Shown here in pieces: positions 45,429 to 55,860 of a DNA stretch of 64,000 bases. Position 1 is the stretch's first letter. Each line of letters opens with the position of its first letter. Origin of the DNA: Adiantum capillus-veneris. Taxonomy: Eukaryota; Streptophyta; Polypodiopsida; Polypodiales; Pteridaceae. A model generated the notes under the pieces. That model did no database searches. It was not told the origin of the DNA and saw only the letters and a program-made list of their open reading frames with translations. The stretch is from the NCBI GenBank assembly GCA_014529385.2, contig CM043953.1, positions 71,773,372 to 71,837,371 of the forward strand. Reading direction: 5' to 3'. A program made the position numbers and the translations under genes.

Positions 45429-45978
45429 TGCGCCGATACCTACATTGCGGGTGTACGGTCTGGTTTTGCGAGCTCGACCTACGAGCTTCATTTGGTGATT
45501 CGGTGAGTATACGTTATCCATTTTCTCATTTCAGCATATCCACGTGTTCGCATTGAGTAGAGCTACACATTAGGCACTTTATTATTTGAAAACAATGACC
45601 TCCAAATTTTGACCAGACATCCTACGTGATTTTGCACCAGGTGTTTAGGGTTGGGATTTTGGTTCATGGACCTTAGGGAGAGTGACCTATTGGTGTTAGT
45701 AGGGTCTCGTTCAAGTTATGTGTGGCGTTTCGAGCACGTTTGATGGGTATTTGGCTCTTGGAAGCATTGTAGGAAATTTCCTCTTATGCACTCCTAAAGG
45801 CTGTAGCTTAGACATTGGGTAGAGACCTCTGTAGGAATTAGTCGAGAGTCGGTCGAGGGTAGGTTGACACCCTATGCTTGCTTCCACGCGCCTGCGGGTC
45901 GAGCTTTGTCCTTAGCTGACAAATCTTCTTAGGTGAGTTCTCATTGTGCTAGCGTCCATCGCGGCGTGTCCGCCAACA
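45429..45978 (+). repeat. G3 3' LTR
   Basis: It aligns with 33613-34158, start TGCGCCGATACC, end TCCGCCAACA. It includes the half-site AGACATCCTACG (45615-45626). Confidence 0.87.
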
Positions 45979-46281
45979 TCCGGCCACCAACCAAAGACCA
46001 TAGGCCATCGGCTATCGTCCAAAGACCACGTACAACCGGCCACGACCATCAAACGGCCGTTTTTTGATTGTCTTCTAGCTGCAGTCCGCCAGCGACTACA
46101 GCCGGCCAATATAATTTCAGAGAATAAAAAGTCTTGTATAGAGATCTCATCAGCGTGCAAACCTGGAATCCACCAAATATATATGCACCATTGGCTTCTC
46201 CTCATATGGGGGCCTTACAAAATGTGTAACATATATTGTGGTGGCAAAACTAAGAGAGGTGGGCATTGCATGTATACCAAA
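45979..46281 (-). repeat. E 3' LTR, truncated
   Basis: Minus-strand sequence from the poly-G tract to the G3 boundary. It shares the TTTGTAAGGCCCCC block and a GGCCGG-rich tract with the B LTR. The promoter part is absent. Confidence 0.6.
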
Positions 46282-46297
46282 CCCCCCCCCCCCCCCC
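46282..46297 (-). repeat. Expanded G-run at the E polypurine tract
   Basis: An uninterrupted run of 16 C on the plus strand (G on the element strand), preceded by GAGGA on the minus strand, lies where the polypurine tract should be. Confidence 0.75.
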
Positions 46298-46322
46298 TCC
46301 TCAGTGAACACCCGAAGATGCT

Positions 46323-48646
46323 CTACAGTGGCCATGTACCAACTCCGAGTTGATGAAGATGTCGAAGTAGATGGTCTTTCCTTAGAGCTTTGGTGAAGAT
46401 ATCTGCACAATTATCTTTAGTAGGAAAATACTCTAGCTCCACAATCTCATCCTCAATTATCTCTTGAACATAATGATATTGAATCTCAATATGCTTTGTG
46501 TGTGCATGGAATACGGGATTCTTGGCAATCGCCATGCAACTCTGGTTGTCGCATTGAAGTGTTGTTGTTGAATCAAGAGAAACAACTAAGTCCATGAGAG
46601 CTTGTCTTAGCCAAACTAATTCACAAGCTACAATGCAAGCAGCTTTATACTTTGCTTCTGTTGAAGAAAGAGAAATGGTTGGCTACTTCTTGCTGATCCA
46701 AGAAAACACTCCAGAACTAAGTGAGAAACAATATCCAAAATCTGAATCTCTAGAGTCACAATCTCCTGCCCAATTGAAGTCAATCCATCATGCCAAAAGA
46801 TTTTAGGATCTCTATTGCATACTTTTGTTGAGGGATGAAGATGCCTATTGAGGATCGCCATACCCCAATCCCCAAATACTAATGCAACAAACCCAAGTCT
46901 ATCATTCCAAATTCACAACTCAAAATCTCACGAGTTTGTTGGATGAGATCTTTGTGGTCACCTATGATTATCAAGTCATCGACATACAAGATAATAATGA
47001 CTTGTTTTCCATTCTCTCTAAGCACATATAAATTCGCTTCAGAAGCACTTCTTCTAAAGCCAAGTTTTAAAAAAACTTATCAATTCTGACATACCATGCT
47101 CTTGGTGACAGTTTCAGGTCATATAAAGCCTTCTTCAATCTACAAACCTTCTGTTTTGAATGAGGCATTCTGTTTTGAATGAGGCATCTCAAACCCTGGT
47201 GGTTGCTCAATATACACCTCCTCCTTGAGAAGTCCATTCAAAAATGGAGACACAACATCCATTTGATACTCAAACCATAAATAGATAGCAACAAGAGCAA
47301 ACACAAGATGAATAGTTGTCATTTGAGTTGTGGGACCGAAGGTGTCACTAGCATCAAACCCTTCGACTTGAGAGAATCCTTGTGCTACTAACTTGGCTTT
47401 GTACCTTTGTGAAGAGCCATCGGTTTTATGCTTCCCAAGTGTCATTCTTTGTTCTTATGTCGTACTCTGACTGCATTGCTTCCTTCCACTTTGGATCAAC
47501 CATGGCCTCGTCGACGAAGGTTGGCTCCTTCACAGAGCCTACAATTTCTATCATAAGAGCCATGTTGATGATGTGTTCGGAGGCTCTTCTTTGCTCCTCT
47601 ATTCTCTTTGACCTTCGCAAGCCTCCCTCCTCTTCATGAGGATTGTGAACTTGAGGGTTTTGAGTGTCAAAAAGCTGTTAACCCACTTTGGTAGTGGCTT
47701 TTCCTATGATGGTGCAAGAGGTTGGTTAGATTTTTTTGAGTTTTCATCATCGGACAACTCCTCCTTCTTATTTTTTACCCACCTTTGGTGTGGCACATGG
47801 TGAGTTATTTTTTCATTTGATAAGAAAGTGGACGAACCTGGTCTCTCCACCACATGTGGCCCTTCTTCATATACCGCATCCTAGTTGGTGAGTATTTTCT
47901 TTGCCTCTAGATCATAGAGTCTATATGCCTTATACTCTTCACTGTATCCAAAAAATACACACTTCTTGCATTTGGCTTTTAACTTTGTTCTTTGTGAATC
48001 AGGAATATGTGCATTAAAAAAACACTCAAATGTTTTGAAATGCAAGACCGAAGGTTTCTTACCAGAATATGCTTTTTGAGGCGTTTTCCCTTTCAAAGAC
48101 TTGATGTAGCTTTGATTGAGAATGTACATTGTTGTACTTACTGCTTCGGACCAAAAGAAATCTTCCATATCCTTGGCTTTGAGCATACACCTTGCCATTT
48201 CTACCACCATCCAATTGCAACACTCTACAACTCCATTCTATTGTGGTGTGTAAGCTATAGTAAGATGACGTTTTATGCCATGCTCATTGTAGTAGTTTTT
48301 GAATTTATTTGAGATGAATTCTCCTCCTCGATCTGTGTGAAGCTTCTTCACCTTCTTTCCTGTTTCATTATCTACAAGCTTTTGCCACATTTTCAACTTT
48401 CCAAAAGCTTCAGACTTCTTAGGAATGAAATACACCCACATCTTTCTACTATAGTCGTCGATTAACAACAAAAAGTAGAAAGATCCACCCAAAGCAGACG
48501 TAGACATTTTACCATAGAGATCTTCATGTACCAACTCTAGAGGAGACTTAGATCGATTACTACTCTCTTATGGAAATGCCTTTCTTTGTTGCTTGCCCCT
48601 CATGCAAGCTTCACAAACTTCATTCATATTTGAGATTTGAGTCATG
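46323..48646 (-). pseudogene. E pol (integrase, RT, RNase H), broken
   Basis: Minus-strand order: C-E-A-C-M-R-G-K-Q (about 48610), integrase with T-D-R-G-G-E and T-P-Q followed by a stop near 48238, then V-V-E-M-A-R-C-M (about 48205). The RT core includes Y-K-A-K-L-V-A-Q-G-F-S-Q (47400), Q-M-D-V and Y-V-D-D (about 46985), and RNase H ends C-D-N-Q-S-C-M-A-I-A...K-H-I-E (46540-46480). The terminal stop is at 46323. Numerous stops and frame changes occur. Confidence 0.8.
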
Positions 48647-48830
48647 TGGAAAAAAATTGGACAAATTTGGGCCAAAAGACATCAAAATAGGTGACCGACT
48701 AAAAATTCACAGTACAGACCTAGTATTGGGCATTTGACCTATCAAAACAAGTCCAAAGCCAAAAATTTGAGATATAGCTTGTGGACATAGAGTGCAACAA
48801 GCTGCAAAGAGATCAAGTCCAGATGTGGTT

Positions 48831-48854
48831 GAACATGGATCGCGATCCATGTTC
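48831..48854. repeat. Perfect 24 bp palindrome in G4 leader
   Basis: Half-site GAACATGGATCG followed directly by its reverse complement. A second, imperfect 18 bp copy is at 48950-48967. Confidence 0.95.
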
Positions 48855-49520
48855 CCCCACGTCAGAATTTGATGAAAATTAGTACAGAGCTTGTGCATAA
48901 CCTTGTCTACCTATTGTCAAAATTTGAAGTGAAAATTTGACAAGAGGGTCATGGATCGCGATCTATGTACCTCTTCATAGTGGGGATATCAGACTTGATG
49001 ATCTTGTATACATACTTGAGTAGATCTCAAATCTCAAGTTTGGGCTAAGAATACCTTGTGGAGACCAAGATACAAGCCAAAGTTCTTGTGTCCTGGTCGA
49101 AACACTATTTTGAGCATTGTTTCAAGTGCAGTTCACCAAAATTGCTCTAACTTTTGATAAACAACTCCAAATTGAGTCAAATATAGCTATGAAGAAAGCT
49201 TGTGGGCAATAGAACTGAAAGCTAAAAAAATTTAGTTTTCCTAAATCCAAACTTTTAGGGTACCCAAAACTAGTTTCCAGAGTCAAAAGGATCACAAAGA
49301 TATGACTTCTGATAGACCTGACCAGGGCAAAAAGGGATAAGTTGCAGTAAGCCAAAGTGGGTTTATTAGAGACTATCTTGAGAGTAGTGAGTGAGCCTTG
49401 ACCATGACAAATCATCCATCACCATGATTTTCTACTCAACTCAAAAATATGGAAACCGGAAGAAATGTCGCAACACCTTCGAGAGTGAGAATCAACGAAG
49501 ATTGAGAGGAGAGGCATCCA

Positions 49521-50420
49521 TTGATCAAAAAACCAAATGTGAGATTCATCAAAACCAATGAATCCATGAGAGTTCTTATGAATTACTCTCGTGAGGGTTT
49601 GTATAGATTCACAAACAAGGATCAATATACCTTCTACAAGTGTGTAGATCCCTATGTTAAAGAGTTGACATTCCATAAGAACCTCTATGCATTCACATAT
49701 ATAGATGCCCAAGGAGTGCAAGTTTTGATGGTAGATAAATATAGACGAGAGTACAACTTGTTGATCCAATTGACCTAGAACGATATACATACAAGGGTAC
49801 TCCGATCTCTACATGCCAGAGCACACATCAAAGGGGAGTCCTCTAGGATTTTCCCTACGACAAGAGGAGAGAGCAAGAGCCGACTTTGCAAGAGACCATG
49901 AATTGGTTAGATTGGTGACTTGACCACAATGAATAAGACCATAGCAAGTGGCCCAATGTGTCAAAAAAAAGTACAATGGGTCAGGGCGTCCATATACTCA
50001 CGTTTCACTCTTCAAACAAGTTTTGAGAGCTGAACAAATTGCGGATTTTCATACACAGTAAGAGGGATTTGGGTTGACATTAGAAGGGATGGGTTTGATG
50101 TGGTTCCAACCACTGGAATAGAGATTATTTCCAAAAATAGCACAACTCTTACAAGAATTCACAAAGGAGTTCTCAAAAAGGGGAATCAAACACAACATGA
50201 TATCATAGATCTACGCTTTCAAACAAAAAAGAAACACAAAAGTAAAGAAATCTTTTCTTCGCTTCAAAGAGTACATAGAGAGATGTCATGTGATAGAGCT
50301 ACCACAAGATGAGAGATTGAGGGCTTAAAGAATGAGACTCTAAAAAAGGACCTACATTTGAAAGGATGCACAACGTTTGAGCAAGTGGCACTAGAGAAGC
50401 TCTATATGTAGTTGACAATT
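49521..50420 (+). pseudogene. G4 gag
   Basis: An 85-codon stretch (49521-49778) matches the G3 N-terminal domain (V-D-K-Y-R-R-E-Y against V-D-R-Y-G-R-E-Y). After stops the capsid end is recognisable (E-G-L-K-N-E-T-L-K-K-D-L-H-L-K, about 50318) and aligns with G3 (G-L-R-N-A-D-L-Q-K-D-L-H-M-K). Many stops and frame changes. Confidence 0.6.
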
Positions 50421-50793
50421 GTAAGGCCTACGGAGAGGTGACGAAAAACGTAGAAAAAGATACTAGTGGTGCCTCAACTCTGAAGAGCAAACCCATAACA
50501 AAGAAAGATTTTTGAACTCATACAGAACCGAGCATTGATCAAGTGGTCAAAGGTGATTAGAAGAATAAACCAAGGCTGCAAGCAGGATTTGAATGAACGA
50601 TAACAATCCAAGAGAAGATGTGACATAAGTGGAGGGGATCACCCCACCCCATGGTGTAACACTCAGTCAAGATTGCAACATATGCTAGGGAATCAACAAC
50701 CTCCTTTGAATGATGGTAGAGTGGTAGTCAACTACACTCAACCAACTTCATATATGCCGCAATCCCTAAAAAACCAATATTCGATGGACATTC

Positions 50794-51150
50794 GTGTTCA
50801 TAGAAAATCAAGAGTATGGTTCAAAGACCATCCTCACTAGACAAGAACAACTAGTGGCTAGATCATCAGCTATGCAACAAGAAGTTCCATGCTATGAATG
50901 TGGAGGTGACCATTGGACACGAAGTTGTCTAAACAAGGGTCAATGGATAAAAATCTTTGGATTTTGTGACAATTGTGGAAGAGACCATCTACTCCAACAC
51001 TGTGCTAGGAATCCAGACAACAAGGGGCAAGCAACAATGAATGTTGAAGGAGTGATTCCTTCTTCAAGCAGATCTAAGATAGAACCAATGGTTCTTGTAC
51101 ATAATATGACCCGAGCAAGCTCAAGAAGCTGTCAAAACTTCACCTGTTGA
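50794..51150 (+). pseudogene. G4 gag zinc-knuckle region
   Basis: A 118-codon open stretch with C-Y-E-C-G-G-D-H-W-T-R-S-C (about 50889-50927) and C-D-N-C-G-R-D-H-L-L-Q-H-C (about 50968-51006), both CX2CX3HX4C with all ligands present. A third, degenerate copy (C-Y-S-Y-G-R-D-H-L-L-I-H-C) lies further on at about 51641-51679. Confidence 0.72.
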
Positions 51151-51327
51151 AGATGAACCCACCTTTCCCATTCAAACAAAAATCCAGAACATATCGATGA
51201 GGTCTGGAAGAAAATCGTGGAAATCTAAATGTGACAAAATGAAAGCAAAAAGGTTGAAGGAGACTGCCCTAGAAATCAAGTTGCAACAAGCCAAAGAGTA
51301 GCTAAAATAGGAAAAGGAAAATAGGGA

Positions 51328-51543
51328 ATGAACAAAGAAGATAAATCATCCACAATGTCATCGGGAGGTTCAATCTTGGTTGAGAAAGTGAATGAACACT
51401 TAGATGCCATGCTGCAATCTTACGAGGCTAGATTGAAACCCAATCAGACACTGGAACAAAGACTACTAACCTATCCACATCTTACATTCAAAACCAAACA
51501 AATTGAGATGTGCAAAAAACTCATAGAAGCTGTTCAGCTCTAA
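51328..51543 (+). pseudogene. G4 conserved region upstream of protease, part 1
   Basis: Contains V-N-E-H-L-D-A-M-L-Q-S-Y-E-A-R-L and I-E-M-C-K-K-L-I-E-A, matching G3 at about 39076-39220. Function unknown. Confidence 0.6.
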
Positions 51544-51775
51544 TACAACCAAAAAGCTTAAAGGCTCTTGAACCAGTAATTCATGAGCTGCGCTTGAGGA
51601 AACTAACACATGCGAACAAATAAAAATCCGAGGATTTTGTTACAGTTATGGAAGAGATCATCTACTCATACATTGTGCTAAGAGTCCAAATGACAAGATC
51701 AAACCTACGAAAGCAGACAAGGAAGACCCATGGACTACGAGGGTTGGTGCAAACACAACAGATGAAGCTAAGTCC

Positions 51776-53116
51776 ATGGAGATGCCGCCAATTCTAGAAG
51801 TAGACAAGCCATGGACACACTCACTATGGGAGATAATCAAAAATAAAAGAGACGGAAGTGTCATGTTGCTATCAGCACCAATCCCTGAAATCAACATGGA
51901 CCGTGAGATCTATCCGGGAGATGTTCAGTTGTTGTATGGCGATGCAAATATGGAGGTATCCGTAGAGAGTAAACCGGCGACCATAAGAACTTTACTATCC
52001 TTTATAGGGGAATTTGAGACAGAATTTGAAGTGAGAATTGGGTCTCCACAATGGAATTCTATTCCACGGATAACAAATACAAAGAGCTTACATGACCTAA
52101 TGTCTTCTCCTATAAGATGCACCATTACTCTTGCGCTCTAGATCAAACCACATCTATGGGGACAAATGAGCAAAAACCTAGAAAAAATGGAACTAAAAAC
52201 AAGATAAATTTGTAGATAAATCATGGAAATAAACCAACCAGAGAAACCCAAGCCAAAGCCTGTACCAGTGAATGAGGTGGGTGACTACTGTGAAGGTGAA
52301 GAAGGAAACACCACCTTACCACTCAAGTACAAAGGAGTAAAAATGATAGCAATACTTGATATCAAGGTTGAAATAGCCATTGCTATGAAGGAAATCTGTG
52401 AAAATGAAAAAAACCAGCTCTCAAAAAAATGTGCATGAAGTTGCAGTTAGTAGACAAATATGTAGACCCTTTGGGTGCTGGAATAAATTATTGTATCCTC
52501 TTGCAAAATAGAGTACAAGCACACTTTTTTTATAGTTGACTTTGGAAAAGGCAACCGCTTTGAGGTTATTTTGGGACAGCCATTCATGCATCAACTCAAA
52601 ATAGTTCATGATTGGGGCTATGACCACCTCTACTTGCATCATAAGGGTGTCACAACAAGGGTCAGCACAAAGGAACATAGTTATAGAGGCATAAATGAAA
52701 CCCTAGTGGAAGACTTTGCTGTAACTATGGATTCAAGAACACAATTGCTTGCTTGGTTAGTGAAGGATGCGCATATTTGGATGTGCGGCGCATCACAATG
52801 CGGGAGCCTGAGAAAACAGATTGCAAAAGAGCGCTCTGTTCAAGATAACTATTACATGAAAGAGCCATTTTTAGAGGAGTTTTTTGAAGCCTTTGGATGG
52901 GAGAAGGTGCTAGCAACTCTCGATGTGTGCGTAAACAAAATAACGACTGCAAACTTTTATGATGAGAATGGCTATGACATAACTCCCTGCTTAACAATAA
53001 ATGTGTTGAAGGAAGCTAATGAAGTTTATGAGTATGAAGGAAGAAAAGGTGAGACAGATAGCTACATCTTGGAGCATGATGCCAAAGTACAAACAAAGGA
53101 GGACGAGCAACCATAA
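51776..53116 (+). pseudogene. G4 protease region
   Basis: G-E-F-E-T-E-F-E-V-R and L-M-S-S-P-I-R-C-T-I-T-L match G3 upstream of its protease. L-P-L-K-Y-K-G-V leads to I-L-D-I-K-V-E-I-A, where D-S-G-A has become D-I-K-V (about 52350). F-E-V-I-L-G-Q-P-F (about 52560) is the C-terminal retropepsin signature. The 181-codon stretch 52571-53116 continues with D-W-G-Y-D-H-L-Y-L, also in G3. Confidence 0.65.
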
Positions 53117-53298
53117 GACTATGTCATCATTGACATACCTAAAGAATTGACAAAAGCTGGTTCAAAGAAGTCCAGTCTAAAAAATGCACAATTGAAAGTA
53201 GGTCAAGGAGAAAAATTTCCAAATTCAATGTCAAATGTTCAACAAGCACAAATCAAGAGAAGAACAAGGATAAGGAAGAATATTGATTGTCTCCTACA

Positions 53299-53682
53299 AT
53301 GATCAAACTCAGCATATGCGGAGAAAAAGGACCCAAAATCACATGTTCAGTTGTAATAGATCCAAATGCGAAAAAGAATCCAATGTCTTATGGCACATGG
53401 ATAATGAAGGAAAATCCACCAATCACCAAGCTATAAGAAATGGTTTACATAAGTTCTAAAATAGAGATTCCTAGCTTTGGAGTGGCAAAAGCCGTACTCA
53501 AGTTAAGTACCGGGAAATACTTTCCACATAATCAACTCCCATCTTATCAAAGAGAGTTTGGTCTTGAAGAAAAGTTGGATGGGTCCATCTTCTTTCAGCA
53601 ACAACCAAAAGCTTCATCAACAATACCAAAAGCACCAAGAGAACCTCGAGACCATCCAAAAATGAGCAACCAACCATCATGA
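53299..53682 (+). pseudogene. G4 second retropepsin-like domain
   Basis: In the frame starting ATG 53299: K-I-T-C-S-V-V-I-D-P-N-A-K-K-N-P-M-S-Y, then a TAA (53432) and L-P-S-Y-Q-R-E-F-G-L. These align in order with G3 A-L-L-A-G-A-Q-A-N-L-I-S-Y and L-G-Q-P-W-Q-K-E-Y-N-V. The Asp expected for catalysis is present, but Asn replaces the Gly of D-T-G. It is immediately followed by the Trp-repeat tail, as in G3. Confidence 0.5.
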
Positions 53683-54656
53683 AAGAAGGTAAAGATAAGG
53701 TAAACATTGAAGCAAATCAACCGTGCAAGACGACTTTACCTTCAATTAGCTTCCATCAGAATTTCCATGAAGCCTCTACATCAAGAGCCACACCATTGAC
53801 AATGCAATGGAAACCAAAACAAAAAGTTTATCAACCAAAGTTTCCATCACAAGAAAGCCTCCAAAAGAATCCGTAGAGAGTCAACCAAGTGTTGGTATCC
53901 AAAGAACACATCAAAGTCAAAGACCAAGTTTGGATACATCAAGCATGGGTTCAACTTCAAAAATCGACGATCATTGGGTGGGTCACATCAAATGAGTCAA
54001 TCATTGCGCAGGGCTACTTTCAAGGAAACATCAATGTTTGGGCCAAAAATCCTAAGGTAACAGCCTGGACCTACTCACCTCAATCAAAGAGTTCTACAAA
54101 GAGCAAATCAAGCTATCAATGGAAGACAAAAATCTCAAGCAAGAGGAAGAACAACCACAAAATGCATCAAAAAAGACCTTCAAAAAAGCAAGCCACGCGA
54201 CAAGTATGGGTACCAAAGTCAGACTTCAATCAAGCTACCCAACAAAGATGGGTGAAGCAATGGATGATTTTGGTGAAGCTACTTGAAGCACAAGGACTTT
54301 ATGAGGGTAACACTCAAATATGGTTGCAAAAAGTTGTATCTCAATCTGGAACAAGGAAACTCAGTCATGTAGGACAGGGCTCCACCCAAAGGCAAGAAAC
54401 CACAACTAATAGCCAACAAAATCCCATCGCAACCAAGGGTGGTACAACCTTCAGATGGATGCCTTATCTTCAATTACAATAGCAAGGCTTCTACAAAGAA
54501 AATACCAATATCCAACAAAAGCCCATCGCAACCAAGGGCGGTACAACCTTCAGATGGATACCTCATCTTCAATTACAATAGCAAGGATTCTACAACAAAA
54601 ATACCCAGGTATGGATACCGAAGCCTAGTGTCCATCAAGTCATCAAGAAAAAGGAG
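53683..54656 (+). pseudogene. G4 Trp-rich repeat tail
   Basis: Repeats of the type Q-G-(F/L/Y)-Y-x-x-N-T-Q-(V/I)-W-(I/L)-x-K occur at about 54016, 54289, 54481 and 54583, with further W-V-P-K and R-W-(M/I)-P motifs. The last two units are a DNA repeat of 99 bp period that keeps the frame. It ends about 54656. Rich in Lys, Gln, Ser. Function unknown. Confidence 0.55.
54423..54620 (+). repeat. 99 bp (33-codon) tandem repeat in G4 tail
   Basis: CCCATCGCAACCAAGG recurs at 54423 and 54522, with about 90% identity across the unit. Each unit holds the same in-frame TAG (C-terminal to L-Q-L-Q). Confidence 0.85.
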
Positions 54657-54969
54657 TAAATGCAAAAGACAGTCACACATGGACCGAAGACAAGGTGGGT
54701 TCTGAAATTGCTAGTGGGAACTCAAACACAAAGAACCCACACAGGTCGACAACCACTTCTCACAAGAGATAAAAGCAAAGGCTCCGGTAATCACTACAAC
54801 AACCGAAGAATTTGTTTCACAAAGCAGTGTCAACATACAACAAGAAAGTCCAGAGGAGCTGAGGTATGCTAATGTATTGGACAAAATGGTGGCATCCATA
54901 AACCAACACAATGAAAGAGGTCTAAATTTCAAAGAACTTATGGTACGTCCAAGTTGCCATTAAAAATAA

Positions 54970-55860
54970 ATGACATAAGATTCAGAGTCAAGCAGCTACG
55001 TCACTAAATAATCAAGGTGTTAGTCACAAAGGTTAAAGTAATATTCACTATGGTCTAAGTGTCTTAGTTATTCTAGATACTACTCAAGCTGGAAGAGTTG
55101 AGCATAATTGTGTTATGTCGCTCATGCTGATATAAGTGAGCATAAGAGTCGAAGTCTATGTATATTAAGTTTGTTGAAGTGAAGGAGGAAGTCCAAAAGA
55201 CACTCACGCATTGAGCACAATTAGGTATGAGTGAAGGAGCTTCTACATCAAAAACCCTTCTTGGAAACATGGAAGCTATTGCAACGTCCTTTGATGTCAC
55301 ATGTGCTATATTTGTTTCTTGAAGCACCCATCAACTCCATCTTTCATACTGCATGCTTTTGTTTGACAAATTTCTCATATGCATATAGAGTGTCCCATAA
55401 TCGGCACTTGCATTAGGCACTCCTCCTTTATTTCTCATAAGCACTCACCTTGCATGACAGGTACTTCAAGTCCACCTGCTCAACTCCAATAAGAGCGTAT
55501 ACCAAAGGCACTTTTTTTCCCAACGGGTTTTTTTCCTTTGGTGATCTAGGGTTTAGACCCTAAACACGTCATCTTCTTGTATATATTCCTTCTACATCAA
55601 CAATAAGGAAATGGCTACCCAAATCAATCGACAACAACTTGGAGCAAGATCTGTAGATCTCACAACATACTTATCTAGAGCAAATTTTACATTCAAGGAC
55701 AACAACCATGCTTCATCAAACATGGGCAAAAAAAAGAATTACACACAAAGACAACGGACAAACAATGAAAACTTCAGCCAGAAAGATCTCAACAACAAAC
55801 ATAAGGAGCTCAACAAACTTTGTACAAGAGATGGTTCTCACACTAGTTGTCAGTGTTAGG
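54970..55860 (+). repeat. LTR-like region after G4
   Basis: Contains CCCAACGGGTTTTTTTCC, an AGGGTTTAGACCCTAAAC palindrome-like stretch and TATATA (about 55580), then CATCAACA followed by ATAAGGAAATGG. Composition and order fit a plant LTR promoter and U5. No partner was found. An 82-codon frame at 55611-55859 is probably chance. Confidence 0.35.

Larger units (their letters stand above)
33613..45978 (+). mobile_element. Full-length Ty3/Gypsy element G3 (12.4 kb)
   Basis: LTRs of about 546 and 550 bp are at 33613-34158 and 45429-45978. The Asp-type PBS TGGCACCGCTACCGGGGA is at 34160-34177. An 1.8 kb leader with palindromes is followed by gag with two short zinc knuckles, a protease, RT (Y-M-D-D), RNase H, a doubled integrase zinc module, the integrase core, a second retropepsin-like domain and a Trp-rich tail running to the 3' LTR. 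The PBS type recalls Athila/Tat-like plant Gypsy elements. Scattered stops and frameshifts make it inactive. No target duplication is visible (CTACG / TCCGG). Confidence 0.9.
45979..48646 (-). mobile_element. Ty1/Copia fragment E (integrase to 3' LTR)
   Basis: On the minus strand: gag-preintegrase end, integrase, RT, RNase H, a G-rich tract and part of a 3' LTR. Gag and the 5' LTR are missing. The integrase side stops at about 48646, where the G4 leader begins. The LTR side stops exactly at the G3 LTR end. The LTR resembles that of B (T-TTGTAAGGCCCCCAT-ATGAGGAGAAGCCA). Confidence 0.8.
48650..55603 (+). mobile_element. Ty3/Gypsy element G4, relative of G3 without RT, RNase H and integrase
   Basis: The leader carries palindromes (48831-48854, 48950-48967). 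Gag (49521-50420), paired short zinc knuckles (50881-51020), a protease region (51700-53116), a second retropepsin-like domain (53322-53640) and a Trp-rich repeat tail (53680-54656) follow the G3 order and share motifs. Nothing resembling RT, RNase H or integrase lies between 53116 and 53322. The 5' LTR is not visible (E abuts at 48646). An LTR-like 3' region is proposed at about 54970-55603. Strongly decayed. Confidence 0.7.

Noticed and set aside
55611-55859. 82-codon frame beginning MATQINRQQLG
   Set aside because: It starts just after an LTR-like promoter but has no recognisable domain and no continuation; a decayed LTR/leader is more likely.
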